From Thermoplasmata archaeon (GTDB taxonomy: Archaea; Thermoplasmatota; JAKEGO01): 22,662 nucleotides of DNA. Below the pieces are notes generated by a model that did not search any database, was not told the origin of the DNA, and saw nothing but the letters and a program-made list of their open reading frames with translations. Within the stretch, counting starts at the first letter, position 1, and each line of letters begins with the position of its first letter. Below are positions 6,699 through 14,531 of this stretch, piece by piece. The stretch spans positions 1 to 22,662 of the forward strand of contig JAKEGO010000154.1 of NCBI GenBank assembly GCA_022615805.1, written 5' to 3'. The translations under genes and the position numbers were made by a program.

Positions 6699-8210
6699 TC
6701 ACAGAAGATCGTATCCCTTCGGCAGCTCCGGGAGGTACCTTCGGAAGCCATCTGGCCAGTTCTCGGGATCGATGGTGTGCTGCGACAGGAAGGCCGCGGT
6801 CCATCGCTCGAGCCCGATCCCCGTGCACCCGGACCAGAGCTCCCCCTTCTGCCCCTTGACGTTGAAGGCGCTTGTGAACTTGTCCCCCAGGATGGTGAGG
6901 TTCTGGAATTCGAGCCACTCGCTCGTCTCACGGTCGCCGCGGTACGGGAGGTACGCCTCGAAGTCGATGGTCCCCTTGACCATCCGTTCCTCGTCGTCGA
7001 TCCCCACCTGTCCCGCCTGCTGCATGTAGAACGGCGTGACCCAGGCCATCCGCCACTCCAGGTCGAGGATGTCGTTGAACACCCGCCTGTACTTCCCGAG
7101 CAGTTCCTCCCTTATCCCGAGCAAGTGCTCCTGGTATCCGATGAACACCACCTCGATGCGGTGGAACTCGTCCACCCGCTCGATGCCGTGTCGGCCTCCC
7201 GACTCGTAACGTGACGAGTTGGCCGCGCGCTCGAACAGCCGGACCGGCAGGGACGGATCGGCGATCGTCTGGTTCTGGAACGACCAGTAGACGACGGGGC
7301 ACTGCGCGTAGCAAAGGCCCGCCATGGAGGGCTTCAGCAGCCCCACGAGCTCGTCCTCCGGGACCTTCTTCGTTATCTTGACGATGTCCTTGAACCGCTC
7401 CCATGCCGCCGGGTCGCGGGTCGCCGGCTCGAAAGCGTAGTACAGCTCGTTCGGCGACCCGGTGAGGTGGCCGGTCCGGAGCCATATGTCGAAGGAGACG
7501 AAGTGCGATTCGATGACCTCCTGGTATTCGAGCGGCTCCAGGATCTCCTGGACTGCGATGCGTTCCATGGCACGGAGCACCGCGGCGGCCTTCGGCCTGA
7601 GGAACCACTTCCCCTTGGTCGGCCCCTGCTTCAGCCACCCCTCCTCGACCATGGCGTCGGTCGGGTCGCGGTCCCATTTGACCGCCTTCGACGGCGAGGC
7701 CCACATCAGCTTCCAGTACTCCCCCTTCCCCTCGTAGTACTGGTCCTCGATCTTCTCTCGGACCCTGGAGATCATGCGGTCGATGTAATTGCCCTGGAGG
7801 AACTCCTCGTCCACATCGACGAGGTGGATCGTCGAGGAGAGGCCGTTGAACGTGAGGCTCTCGACGAAGGGGAGAGTGACCTCGTGCAGAGGCTCCCTCG
7901 GGATGTCGAAGGTCACGTCGTATTCGTCGATCGCGATCCCACGGACGCCCACCTTCTGCTCGCGGCCGTACCTCTTCACGAAGGCGTTCTTCAACCTGAG
8001 GAGGGCGTCGTGCGCCCTGACGAACTCGTGGGAGTCGATGGTGAGCCCGATCTCGCTCCCCTCCACGGAGTGGTCCGAGACCACCGCGCCAAGTCCCGCA
8101 GGAGCCCCCTTGGCGAGGACCGTGCCATTTGCCTCCGCAAGGAAATCGCCGAGGTCGGGCAGGTCCGCCTCCCGGCTCAACACCAGCCGTCCCTTGAGAT
8201 GAAGGTCCAT
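6699..8210 (-). CDS. serS: Seryl-tRNA synthetase, class 2 (methanogen type)
   Basis: Charges tRNA-Ser with serine in the cytosol. The 503-residue protein has the long N-terminal tRNA-binding domain of the rare methanogen-type enzyme, not the coiled-coil arm of the common SerRS. The core shows motif 2-like sequence near 300-330 (SMAGLCYAQCPVVYWSFQNQ), ERVDEFHRIEVVF near 344-356, and motif 3-like SGCTGIGLERWTAAFL at 460-475. Zinc ligands known from the Methanosarcina barkeri enzyme (Cys-Glu-Cys) map to Cys304, Glu353 and Cys462. The Cys-to-Glu spacing of 49 is the same. I start at 8210 because MDLHLKGRLVLS aligns with the family's N-terminus and follows GGAG. Residues further upstream in the frame are not family-like. 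A TATA-like box lies about 35 bases upstream. Confidence 0.95.
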   Translation of the reverse strand: MDLHLKGRLVLSREADLPDLGDFLAEANGTVLAKGAPAGLGAVVSDHSVEGSEIGLTIDSHEFVRAHDALLRLKNAFVKRYGREQKVGVRGIAIDEYDVTFDIPREPLHEVTLPFVESLTFNGLSSTIHLVDVDEEFLQGNYIDRMISRVREKIEDQYYEGKGEYWKLMWASPSKAVKWDRDPTDAMVEEGWLKQGPTKGKWFLRPKAAAVLRAMERIAVQEILEPLEYQEVIESHFVSFDIWLRTGHLTGSPNELYYAFEPATRDPAAWERFKDIVKITKKVPEDELVGLLKPSMAGLCYAQCPVVYWSFQNQTIADPSLPVRLFERAANSSRYESGGRHGIERVDEFHRIEVVFIGYQEHLLGIREELLGKYRRVFNDILDLEWRMAWVTPFYMQQAGQVGIDDEERMVKGTIDFEAYLPYRGDRETSEWLEFQNLTILGDKFTSAFNVKGQKGELWSGCTGIGLERWTAAFLSQHTIDPENWPDGFRRYLPELPKGYDLL

Positions 8211-8241
8211 TCGATCTCTCCAGCCTGCGATGGAAGCGGGC

Positions 8242-8252
8242 ATTATTAATAC
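8242..8252 (-). promoter_or_regulatory. TATA-like box of serS
   Basis: AGTATTAATAA on the minus strand, 32-42 bases before the serS ATG. A start site about 26 bases downstream leaves a leader of about 10 bases that contains the GGAG. Confidence 0.55.
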
Positions 8253-8345
8253 TAGCGTCCCTCGGGCCCGCTCCGTTCGGGTCGGCCGGACGGGCGTCGC
8301 GCAGCCTTTCATACGGGGCTCGCCAGACATGGTGGTATAATGGGC

Positions 8346-8357
8346 AAAAATATATAG
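8346..8357 (+). promoter_or_regulatory. Promoter of the filament (pilus-like) operon
   Basis: AAAAATATATAG is a strong archaeal TATA box 48-59 bases before the ATPase ATG. The expected start site is near 8378. A short inverted repeat (TAGTA at 8355-8359, TACTA at 8370-8374) overlaps the edge of the box and could be an operator. A second A/T patch (TATAAT, near 8335) lies just upstream. The region is shared with the divergent serS promoter. Confidence 0.6.
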
Positions 8358-8404
8358 TAGCGCCGGTATTACTACACAGTGGTTGGAGAGCAGGGTGATG
8401 TTGT

Positions 8405-10189
8405 ATGGCTATGAAGGCCGAAGGCACTCCTAAGGCGGGTGAGGCTCCCCAGGCGCCGGCCGCGGAGGTCAAGGACACCGCGACCGAGAAGGTGGTCAAG
8501 AAGTTCATCGAGGAGGAGAAGATCAAGACCAAGCTGGCTCCCCCGGTGCCCGACCTCAGCCTCCCGATGTACGAGGTCCTCGAATCGTACACGATCCACG
8601 AGGGGCTCGTCTACGTCAAGATCGTGTTCAATCGCGAAAACCACCTGCGCTACCATTACGTCATAGAACCCCCGCTCACCTCGGACGAGGAGCACGCCGT
8701 GAACCTCATAGAGGAGGTGCTCGTCCGCACGTTCGACGTCCGCCTGGAGGACCTCGACGAGGACCCGATCGCATACCTCCGGGAAGTGGCCGACAAGATC
8801 ATCCGCAGTTACGGCATCTTCAAGAACCTCAAGGGCAACGAGAGGGACGAGTCGCTCAACAAGGTCTTCTATTACGTCAGGCGCGACCTGCTGGGCTACG
8901 GCAGGATCGATCCGCTCATGGCGGACCCGAACATCGAGGACGTCTCCTGCGACGGCCCCGAGATCCCGGTCTTCATCTACCACAGGCGCCACGAATCCCT
9001 GGAATCGAACATCATGTGGCCGGACGAGTTCGAGCTCGAGTCGTACATCATTCGCCTGGCCCAGCGCTGCGGGAAGCACATATCCGTCGCCGAGCCGCTG
9101 CTCGACGCGACGCTGATGGACGGCTCCCGTGTCGTCATGACCCTGGGGAAGGACATCTCGACGCGCGGCAGCACGTACACCATCCGCAAGTTCAGGGAGG
9201 AGCCGTTCACCCCCACCGACCTCATCAAGTTCAAGACGTTCTCGCCGCTGCTCATGGCATACACGTGGATGGCCGTGCAATACGGCATGTCCATACTCTT
9301 CGTCGGCGGCACTGCTTCCGGGAAAACGACCAGCCTCAACGCGACATCGCTCTTCATACCGCACCAGGTCAAGATCGTCTCCATCGAGGAGACCCGCGAG
9401 GTCAACCTCCCGCACCCGAACTGGGTCCCAGGCTGCACGCGCGTCGGCTTCGGCGGCGAGGCTTCCGCCTCGGGCAAGGTCACCGGCGAGATCAACATGT
9501 ACGACCTCTTGAAGGCCGCCCTCAGGCAGAGGCCCGAGTACATCATCGTGGGTGAGATCCGCGGCGCCGAGGCCTACGTGCTGTTCCAGGCGATGGCGAC
9601 CGGCCACACGACCTATTCGACGGTCCACGCCGACTCGGTCCCGAGCCTGATCCACCGCCTCGAGAACAAGCCGATCGACATCCCGCGCGTCATGCTCCCG
9701 TCGCTCGACGCCTGCTCCATCCAGATCCAGACCCGCATCAAGGGGAAGCGCGTCAGGAGATGCAAGCAGATGGTCGAGATCATCGGGCTGGACCCCCACA
9801 CAGGCGAGCTCCTTACGAACGAGGCGTTCAGGTGGAATCCCGCCGAGGACGAGTACGAGTTCTTCGGCAAGAGCTATGTGCTGGAGAACATAATGGTCCT
9901 CGCCAACCTCGACAAGGAACAGCTGACCGTCGAGCTCAAGACCCGCCAGCGCATCCTTGAGTGGCTCGTCGAGCGCGACATCAACGATTACAGGGAGGTC
10001 TCGGGCATAATCAACGAGTACTACGTTAATCCAGACGAGGTCCTGCGGAGGCTCGGCATCGAGCGGCCGACGACCAGGAAGAAGGAGGAGATCGCTGGCG
10101 CGCCGGAGGCGGAGACCCTCGGGGAGGGCTTCGAGGAGCCGATCGCGTCCCTCCCCGCCGGCGTGAAAGAAGAGGTGCAGTGGGGCTGA
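8405..10189 (+). CDS. Type II/IV secretion system ATPase (GspE/FlaI/TadA family)
   Basis: Cytoplasmic motor ATPase for assembly of a type IV pilus-like filament, 594 residues. After a charged N-terminal region (1-50) comes an N-terminal domain (about 51-290). The core shows Walker A GGTASGKTT (301-309), an acidic box SIEETRE (326-332), Walker B YIIVGEIRG (379-387) and a His box HTTYSTVHAD (401-410). The C-terminal 40 residues are low-complexity and acidic. The ATG at 8405 follows GGTGATG; a second Met is two codons on. It is the first gene of a tight operon with two T2SSF membrane proteins and two exported proteins. An archaellum motor is less likely, because no other archaellum gene (flaF, flaG, flaH or a flagellin) is present and the platform protein is split in two. 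Confidence 0.95.
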   Translation: MAMKAEGTPKAGEAPQAPAAEVKDTATEKVVKKFIEEEKIKTKLAPPVPDLSLPMYEVLESYTIHEGLVYVKIVFNRENHLRYHYVIEPPLTSDEEHAVNLIEEVLVRTFDVRLEDLDEDPIAYLREVADKIIRSYGIFKNLKGNERDESLNKVFYYVRRDLLGYGRIDPLMADPNIEDVSCDGPEIPVFIYHRRHESLESNIMWPDEFELESYIIRLAQRCGKHISVAEPLLDATLMDGSRVVMTLGKDISTRGSTYTIRKFREEPFTPTDLIKFKTFSPLLMAYTWMAVQYGMSILFVGGTASGKTTSLNATSLFIPHQVKIVSIEETREVNLPHPNWVPGCTRVGFGGEASASGKVTGEINMYDLLKAALRQRPEYIIVGEIRGAEAYVLFQAMATGHTTYSTVHADSVPSLIHRLENKPIDIPRVMLPSLDACSIQIQTRIKGKRVRRCKQMVEIIGLDPHTGELLTNEAFRWNPAEDEYEFFGKSYVLENIMVLANLDKEQLTVELKTRQRILEWLVERDINDYREVSGIINEYYVNPDEVLRRLGIERPTTRKKEEIAGAPEAETLGEGFEEPIASLPAGVKEEVQWG

Positions 10190-10192
10190 GCC

Positions 10193-11104
10193 ATGGATGA
10201 GATACTGACCCCCTTCCAGCGGATATCGTACCAGGCGTTCTACAACTCCGCACGCCGCGCGGCCCAGCGCAACTACAAGCTCCGGGAGCAGATCGAGAAG
10301 GCGCATCTGCCGATGCTCGCAGAGGTCTTCATCGCGATGTTCTACATGTCGATGCTGATGACGGTCTTCATCGCGCTTGGCGTATACGTCTTCCTGCAGT
10401 TCCTGTTCGCTCCACTCCTCTTCCCCTCCCCGGGGCCGCCCATTTTTCTCTTCGGCCAGTTCCTGCCCGCCCTCGTCGTCCTCGCATCTCCGGCGATCGT
10501 CTATGTGATGTTCCGCAGTTGGCCCAGGTCGAATGTGAAGCGCAGGGCCAAGGAGATCGACACCTACCTCCCATACGCCGCTAACTTCGTCGCCGCGATG
10601 GCGGCCGCCAACGCCACGCCGCAGAAGATCTTCAGGTCGCTGTCCTCCCAGAAGAACATCTACGGTGAGATAGCCAACGAGGCCAAGTGGACGTACCGCG
10701 ACATGACGCTGCTCGGCGTCGACCTCCTCACCGCGCTCAAGCGCTCGGTCAAGAGGTCCCCCTCGACGAAGTACCAGGAGTTCCTGCAGGGCATCGTCGG
10801 CACCCTGACCTCCGGCGGCGACCTGAAGCTCTACTTCCTGAACCGCGGCGAGTACTACATGATAGCCAACCGCAGGGAGCAGAAGACCTTCCTCGACACC
10901 CTGGCCTTCATGGCCGAGAGCTACGTCATCGTCGCCGTGGCGATGCCGATGTTCCTGATGATCATCCTGACGATCACCTTCTGGATCAGCGGTGCCGGGT
11001 ACTCCGCGACCGACCAGATCATGTACCTCTTCTCCTGGATCGCGATGCCCGTGGTCCACTTCGCGTACATTACGTTCGTAAAGCTCGCGACGCCGAAGGT
11101 GTGA
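10193..11104 (+). CDS. T2SSF-domain membrane platform protein (TadB/TadC/FlaJ-like), first copy
   Basis: Integral membrane platform of the filament machine, 303 residues. Hydrophobic segments lie at about 42-71, 84-107, 241-266 and 275-297. The cytoplasmic T2SSF region (about 118-235) has KEIDTYLPYAANFVAAMAAANATPQKIFRSL and the glycine turn TLTSGGDLKLYF. The start is three bases after the ATPase stop, so translation is probably coupled. Family knowledge: the platform protein contacts the ATPase and moves pilin subunits. Two separate T2SSF genes in a row resemble the archaeal Epd-like and bacterial Tad systems rather than the archaellum, which has a single larger FlaJ. Confidence 0.92.
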   Translation: MDEILTPFQRISYQAFYNSARRAAQRNYKLREQIEKAHLPMLAEVFIAMFYMSMLMTVFIALGVYVFLQFLFAPLLFPSPGPPIFLFGQFLPALVVLASPAIVYVMFRSWPRSNVKRRAKEIDTYLPYAANFVAAMAAANATPQKIFRSLSSQKNIYGEIANEAKWTYRDMTLLGVDLLTALKRSVKRSPSTKYQEFLQGIVGTLTSGGDLKLYFLNRGEYYMIANRREQKTFLDTLAFMAESYVIVAVAMPMFLMIILTITFWISGAGYSATDQIMYLFSWIAMPVVHFAYITFVKLATPKV

Positions 11105-11106
11105 CG

Positions 11107-12255
11107 ATGGCCGCAACGAATGAATCCATCCCCGGAATGAAGAAGAGGCGCGTGAGGGTCGCACGCCTCCGTCCCCACGGACAGAAGGACTACACCGGAT
11201 ACTACATACTCGCGGTCTCTGCCGTCGTGGCCATGCTCTTCTTCTACATGTTCATCATGGACTACACCAGCGACATGAGGACGATGCCCGAGGACCAGGA
11301 CAGGGACGACCTGACCGATGACGCCGCCGTCATCTGCGACGGCAGGTTCACCATCCCCCTCGGCGGCTTCAAGAGGGTGAAGGAGGACATCAATCCGTCC
11401 ACGATCGAAGAGGAAGCCGACTCCGCGGCGAACCCCGAGAACGAGGGCACCGAGTGGGAGTACGTCGAGGTTCCGACCATCTACATCAACTGGATGGATT
11501 ATCTGCCACTCACCGTCATCATGTTCTTCTTCCCGTTCGGCATCTATGAGGGAGTGAAGGCCAGGAGGCTGGACCGGGTAGAGGACAAGTTCCCGGACTT
11601 CATCAAGGACCTCGCCGAGTACTGGAAGGGCGGCCTGAGCATGACGACCGCCATCGACACGATCTCCAGAGGCGAGTACGGGGCACTCAACAGGGACGTA
11701 AGGATAATGGCCACGCAGATCTCCTGGGGCATCGCCTTCGAGGATGTCCTCCGCCTCTTCGCGGACCGCGTCCACACGCCTCTCGTGGAGAGGACCGTCA
11801 TGATGGTCGGCGAGGCCAACAAGGCCGGCGGCAAGATCTCCGACATCCTCCTCACCGCGGCCGCCGACGCCCGGGAGATCCGTTTCCTCAAGGACGACAG
11901 GAGGAGGGAGCTCGGGATGTACAACATCGTCATCTACGTCGCCTTCTGCGTCTATCTCGCGGTCATCGTCATCATCTCCGCCATCTTCCTCCCGGCCATC
12001 GCGGAGTCCAACGTGTCGTCCGGGGACTCCGGGGGGGGAGGCGGCATTGGTAGCATCGTGATCAAGGACATCGACCCGTGGCAGATCGACTTCATTTACT
12101 GGACCTCGACCCTGATACAGGCGATGGGGAACGGGATAATGGGCGGCGTGATGTCGGAGGGGAACATGCCCGCGGGGTTCAAGCACGCCGTCATCATGAC
12201 GATGCTGACCTGGGTCGCCTTCAAGTTCATCGTGTTCCCCGGATTGATCGGCTGA
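11107..12255 (+). CDS. T2SSF-domain membrane platform protein, second copy with an acidic external loop
   Basis: Second platform subunit, 382 residues. The start is the ATG two bases after the previous stop; the frame is open further upstream but overlaps the preceding gene. Hydrophobic segments lie at about 31-51, 131-147, 272-297 and 357-378, with a weaker one near 327-349. The T2SSF region (about 155-265) has EDKFPDFIKDLAEYWKGGLSM, VERTVMMVGEANKAGGKISDIL and a basic-acidic end. Between segments 1 and 2 is an acidic stretch of about 77 residues (52-128), predicted outside the cell and longer than the short loop usual in this family. A SGGGGG linker at 308-313 is encoded across a run of eight G (12031-12038), but the frame stays open. 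Confidence 0.9.
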   Translation: MAATNESIPGMKKRRVRVARLRPHGQKDYTGYYILAVSAVVAMLFFYMFIMDYTSDMRTMPEDQDRDDLTDDAAVICDGRFTIPLGGFKRVKEDINPSTIEEEADSAANPENEGTEWEYVEVPTIYINWMDYLPLTVIMFFFPFGIYEGVKARRLDRVEDKFPDFIKDLAEYWKGGLSMTTAIDTISRGEYGALNRDVRIMATQISWGIAFEDVLRLFADRVHTPLVERTVMMVGEANKAGGKISDILLTAAADAREIRFLKDDRRRELGMYNIVIYVAFCVYLAVIVIISAIFLPAIAESNVSSGDSGGGGGIGSIVIKDIDPWQIDFIYWTSTLIQAMGNGIMGGVMSEGNMPAGFKHAVIMTMLTWVAFKFIVFPGLIG

Positions 12256-12268
12256 AGGAGGCCAGGAT

Positions 12269-12790
12269 GTGGCGGACGCGGTCGGGATGAACGGGGGCCG
12301 GCGCCCCTGCAGGGCGGGCGCACTCCGCAAGGACGAGAGGGCCCAGGTCCACGTCATGGAGGTCGTCACCGCAGCGATGCTCGTGATCTCGGCCATCCAG
12401 GCGCTCATCGCGGCCCACGTTCCGACCGACGTCGAGGAGATCGACCTCACCGACATCCGGCTCGTGGGCGAGGACGCCCTCAACGTCCTCTCGAAGCAAC
12501 CGGCCTCGGACCCGTCGCAGAGGTACGACAACGTGCTGACCATGCACCTTACCAACGGGGACGTCGACCTCCTCCGGGAGAACCTCACAGCCCTGATCCC
12601 CACGGAATACTCCTTCAACCTCTACCTCTCCAATGCCACCGCGACCCTCCCCCTCGGGCCCGTCGCCACGCCCCTCGGCGATGCGATCGTCGCCCATCGG
12701 CTCGTCTGCCTCCGGCAGAACCCGTTCGAGAACGATGTCGGAGGGACGGTCCTCGCGGTCCAGGTCCTCGTGTGGAGGGAGTTGCGATGA
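12269..12790 (+). CDS. Small pilin-like protein with a class III-type signal
   Basis: 173 residues. DERAQVHVMEVVTAAMLVISAIQALIA (residues 22-48) has the charged-then-hydrophobic layout of archaeal class III signal peptides, with probable cleavage near Ala25/Gln26. It resembles the pilin-like DUF7287/DUF7288-type proteins found beside filament operons in haloarchaea. The rest is a short external domain with two N-glycosylation sequons (NLT and NAT). The start is a GTG: AGGAGG at 12256-12261 lies seven bases before it, and an overlapping ATG at 12267 runs into a stop after seven codons. It overlaps the next gene by four bases (ATGA). It is probably a minor filament subunit; this is inference from signal and operon. 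Confidence 0.85.
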   Translation: MADAVGMNGGRRPCRAGALRKDERAQVHVMEVVTAAMLVISAIQALIAAHVPTDVEEIDLTDIRLVGEDALNVLSKQPASDPSQRYDNVLTMHLTNGDVDLLRENLTALIPTEYSFNLYLSNATATLPLGPVATPLGDAIVAHRLVCLRQNPFENDVGGTVLAVQVLVWRELR

Positions 12791-14373
12791 GGGACGACAG
12801 GGCCCAGCTCATCATCGCGATGGGGGTGCTCCTCGCATTCACCCTCCTCGCCGTCGGGTCCAACGCGGTCTACCTCAACTACATCAAGAAGAGCATGTCC
12901 TACACGAGCACCGGGACCAATGACCTTTCCGGGAATCCCGACGTCCTCCGGGACGGCATCGAGTGGGACCTCAACTCCGAGCGCGTCCGCCGGGGCCCGT
13001 GGTCCACCGTCACCCAGGACGCCGTTGTCGCCACGGTCGACTGTATCGCGGAGACCCTCCTGCTGAACGGGATCCGATACTCGCTCGACATGACGAACAC
13101 GACGTACGAGAGGCACCAGAACGGCACCGACAGCATGGACACCCACCGCATCCACATCAACACGAGCGTGACCGTCGATGACGGCGTGAGCAGGATGACC
13201 ACCCCCTACGTGCTCCACGTCGTCAACGCGCTCTCGGACCCCTGGCCATCCGCCCTCGGCGCATTCCATTACAGGCTCCCAGTGGCCGTCAGGTGCGGGG
13301 CGGTGGCGCGGGAGAACTTCCCCGTGCACGTCGAGGTGGACTTCTGGGGCGAGCTCCAGCGCCTCGGCGCGACCGGGGCCTTCGACCCCGACACGATCGC
13401 GGTCGTGCAGCATTACAAGGACACCAGGCCGGAGGTCCACTTTAACCCGTTAAAGAAGATCGTCCCCCACGCATACCGCGGCGACATCCGTTCAGGCGAG
13501 GTCATCTGGGTCGCCGACGGCGTGATGCACCCGAACACGTACCGTTATTATTACATATACTTCGACGTGCTCGGCAACGGTGCCGACCTGTCGCCGGATG
13601 GGGACCTCGTGGTCACCACGGATGGATGGGTCCGGAACGCCCTTCTGTCCCTCGAACTGTGGAACGGGAGTCACATCGAACTGTACCGGAACTACACGAC
13701 GAACTCCTCCGAGAGCCTGGGGACCGGTTCCCCCGCATGGAGCTTCCGCGAGAACGACGTGCAGACCGGGGAGCGCATAGGGTGGTCCTCCTGGGATATC
13801 GTCTACAACAGTTCGGTGTACGCCGTCGTCGAGACGACGCACGGCACGCTGACGCGGCGGTGGAGCTTCTACGGTAACTGCTCCACCATAGGCATCACGG
13901 ACACCTGGTCCAACGCCGGACGAAGGTCGATGGCCCATTTCAGGACGCAGGTCCTCGGATATGCCGGGAAAGCATCGCCGGTGGTCCGGGTCAGGAACGT
14001 GGACTCCGTCAACGAACCCCTTGCACCCGAGGAGCCCTTCGCGGGAGCTCTCGCCTGCGCCGTGCACCACGACAACGGCTACGTTCTCTTCGCCTACATC
14101 TACCCTCTCGACATGATGATCGACGACAGGTCCGACCCCAGGGACGATGGGGTGGAGTGGAGCCGTCACAGGATCCCGCTGACCGACTTCTACAACGAGT
14201 CGATGACCCTCTTCCAGGACCACACGGAGGACAGGAGCCACGATTACTGGCTCCACATGGCATACGACAGGACCGGCATCGGGAGCCACGGCGTTGGGAT
14301 GGCCCTCGACAAGACGCGCGAGCTAGCCGATCCGCCCGATCTCCTCGTCTTCCACGCGCACCGGTCGTCCTGA
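12787..14373 (+). CDS. Large exported protein with class III-type signal and sequon-rich ectodomain
   Basis: 528 residues. DDRAQLIIAMGVLLAFTLLAVGSNAV at the N-terminus has the same signal layout as the preceding protein: Arg4-Ala5-Gln6 and then about 20 hydrophobic residues. The remaining 490 residues are predicted external, with no further membrane segment and nine N-X-S/T sequons. I recognise no catalytic domain; beta-rich patches and many aromatic residues suggest an adhesin or structural subunit. The ATG at 12787 overlaps the previous stop as ATGA, so the two proteins are probably made together. I do not recognise a family beyond archaeal pilin-like proteins. It is far larger than an ordinary pilin. 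A tip adhesin of the filament is the most likely role, by inference. Confidence 0.85.
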   Translation: MRDDRAQLIIAMGVLLAFTLLAVGSNAVYLNYIKKSMSYTSTGTNDLSGNPDVLRDGIEWDLNSERVRRGPWSTVTQDAVVATVDCIAETLLLNGIRYSLDMTNTTYERHQNGTDSMDTHRIHINTSVTVDDGVSRMTTPYVLHVVNALSDPWPSALGAFHYRLPVAVRCGAVARENFPVHVEVDFWGELQRLGATGAFDPDTIAVVQHYKDTRPEVHFNPLKKIVPHAYRGDIRSGEVIWVADGVMHPNTYRYYYIYFDVLGNGADLSPDGDLVVTTDGWVRNALLSLELWNGSHIELYRNYTTNSSESLGTGSPAWSFRENDVQTGERIGWSSWDIVYNSSVYAVVETTHGTLTRRWSFYGNCSTIGITDTWSNAGRRSMAHFRTQVLGYAGKASPVVRVRNVDSVNEPLAPEEPFAGALACAVHHDNGYVLFAYIYPLDMMIDDRSDPRDDGVEWSRHRIPLTDFYNESMTLFQDHTEDRSHDYWLHMAYDRTGIGSHGVGMALDKTRELADPPDLLVFHAHRSS

Positions 14374-14488
14374 TCCGGCGCTCGCGGGGCACCTCCTTCA
14401 GGTTTATTGCATCGCGTGGAACAGCGCTCCAGGCCGCCGGTCACGAAGCGGTCCGATGGCCGTCACCCGGTCCGCCCGGATGAGGGGT

Positions 14489-14498
14489 TATTATATAC
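14489..14498 (+). promoter_or_regulatory. TATA box of the aglH-like gene
   Basis: TATTATATAC stands out in G+C-rich DNA, 34-43 bases before the ATG. The expected start site near 14520 leaves a leader of about 12 bases with a weak AGGTGGG Shine-Dalgarno. The rest of 14374-14531 shows nothing recognisable. Confidence 0.6.
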
Positions 14499-14531
14499 CT
14501 CACCGTCGATTCGAGTGCCACAGGTGGGTCG

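Noticed and set aside
6928..8592. A 554-codon minus-strand frame overlapping serS in another phase
   Set aside because: It runs across the serS promoter and the start of the divergent ATPase gene and has no family features; serS is certain in the other phase.
8405..11104. Archaellum motor (FlaI/FlaJ)
   Set aside because: No flagellin, FlaF, FlaG or FlaH gene is adjacent, and the platform is split into two T2SSF genes as in Tad/Epd-like systems.
8372..11164. A 930-codon open frame on the minus strand opposite the filament genes
   Set aside because: It lies antisense to well-supported ATPase and T2SSF genes, its product is a low-complexity D/R/L/H/V-rich string, and no family motif is seen. 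G+C-rich codon bias produces such antisense frames.
12031..12038. Frameshift at a run of eight G in the second T2SSF gene
   Set aside because: The frame remains open on both sides and family sequence continues in the same phase, so no frameshift is needed.
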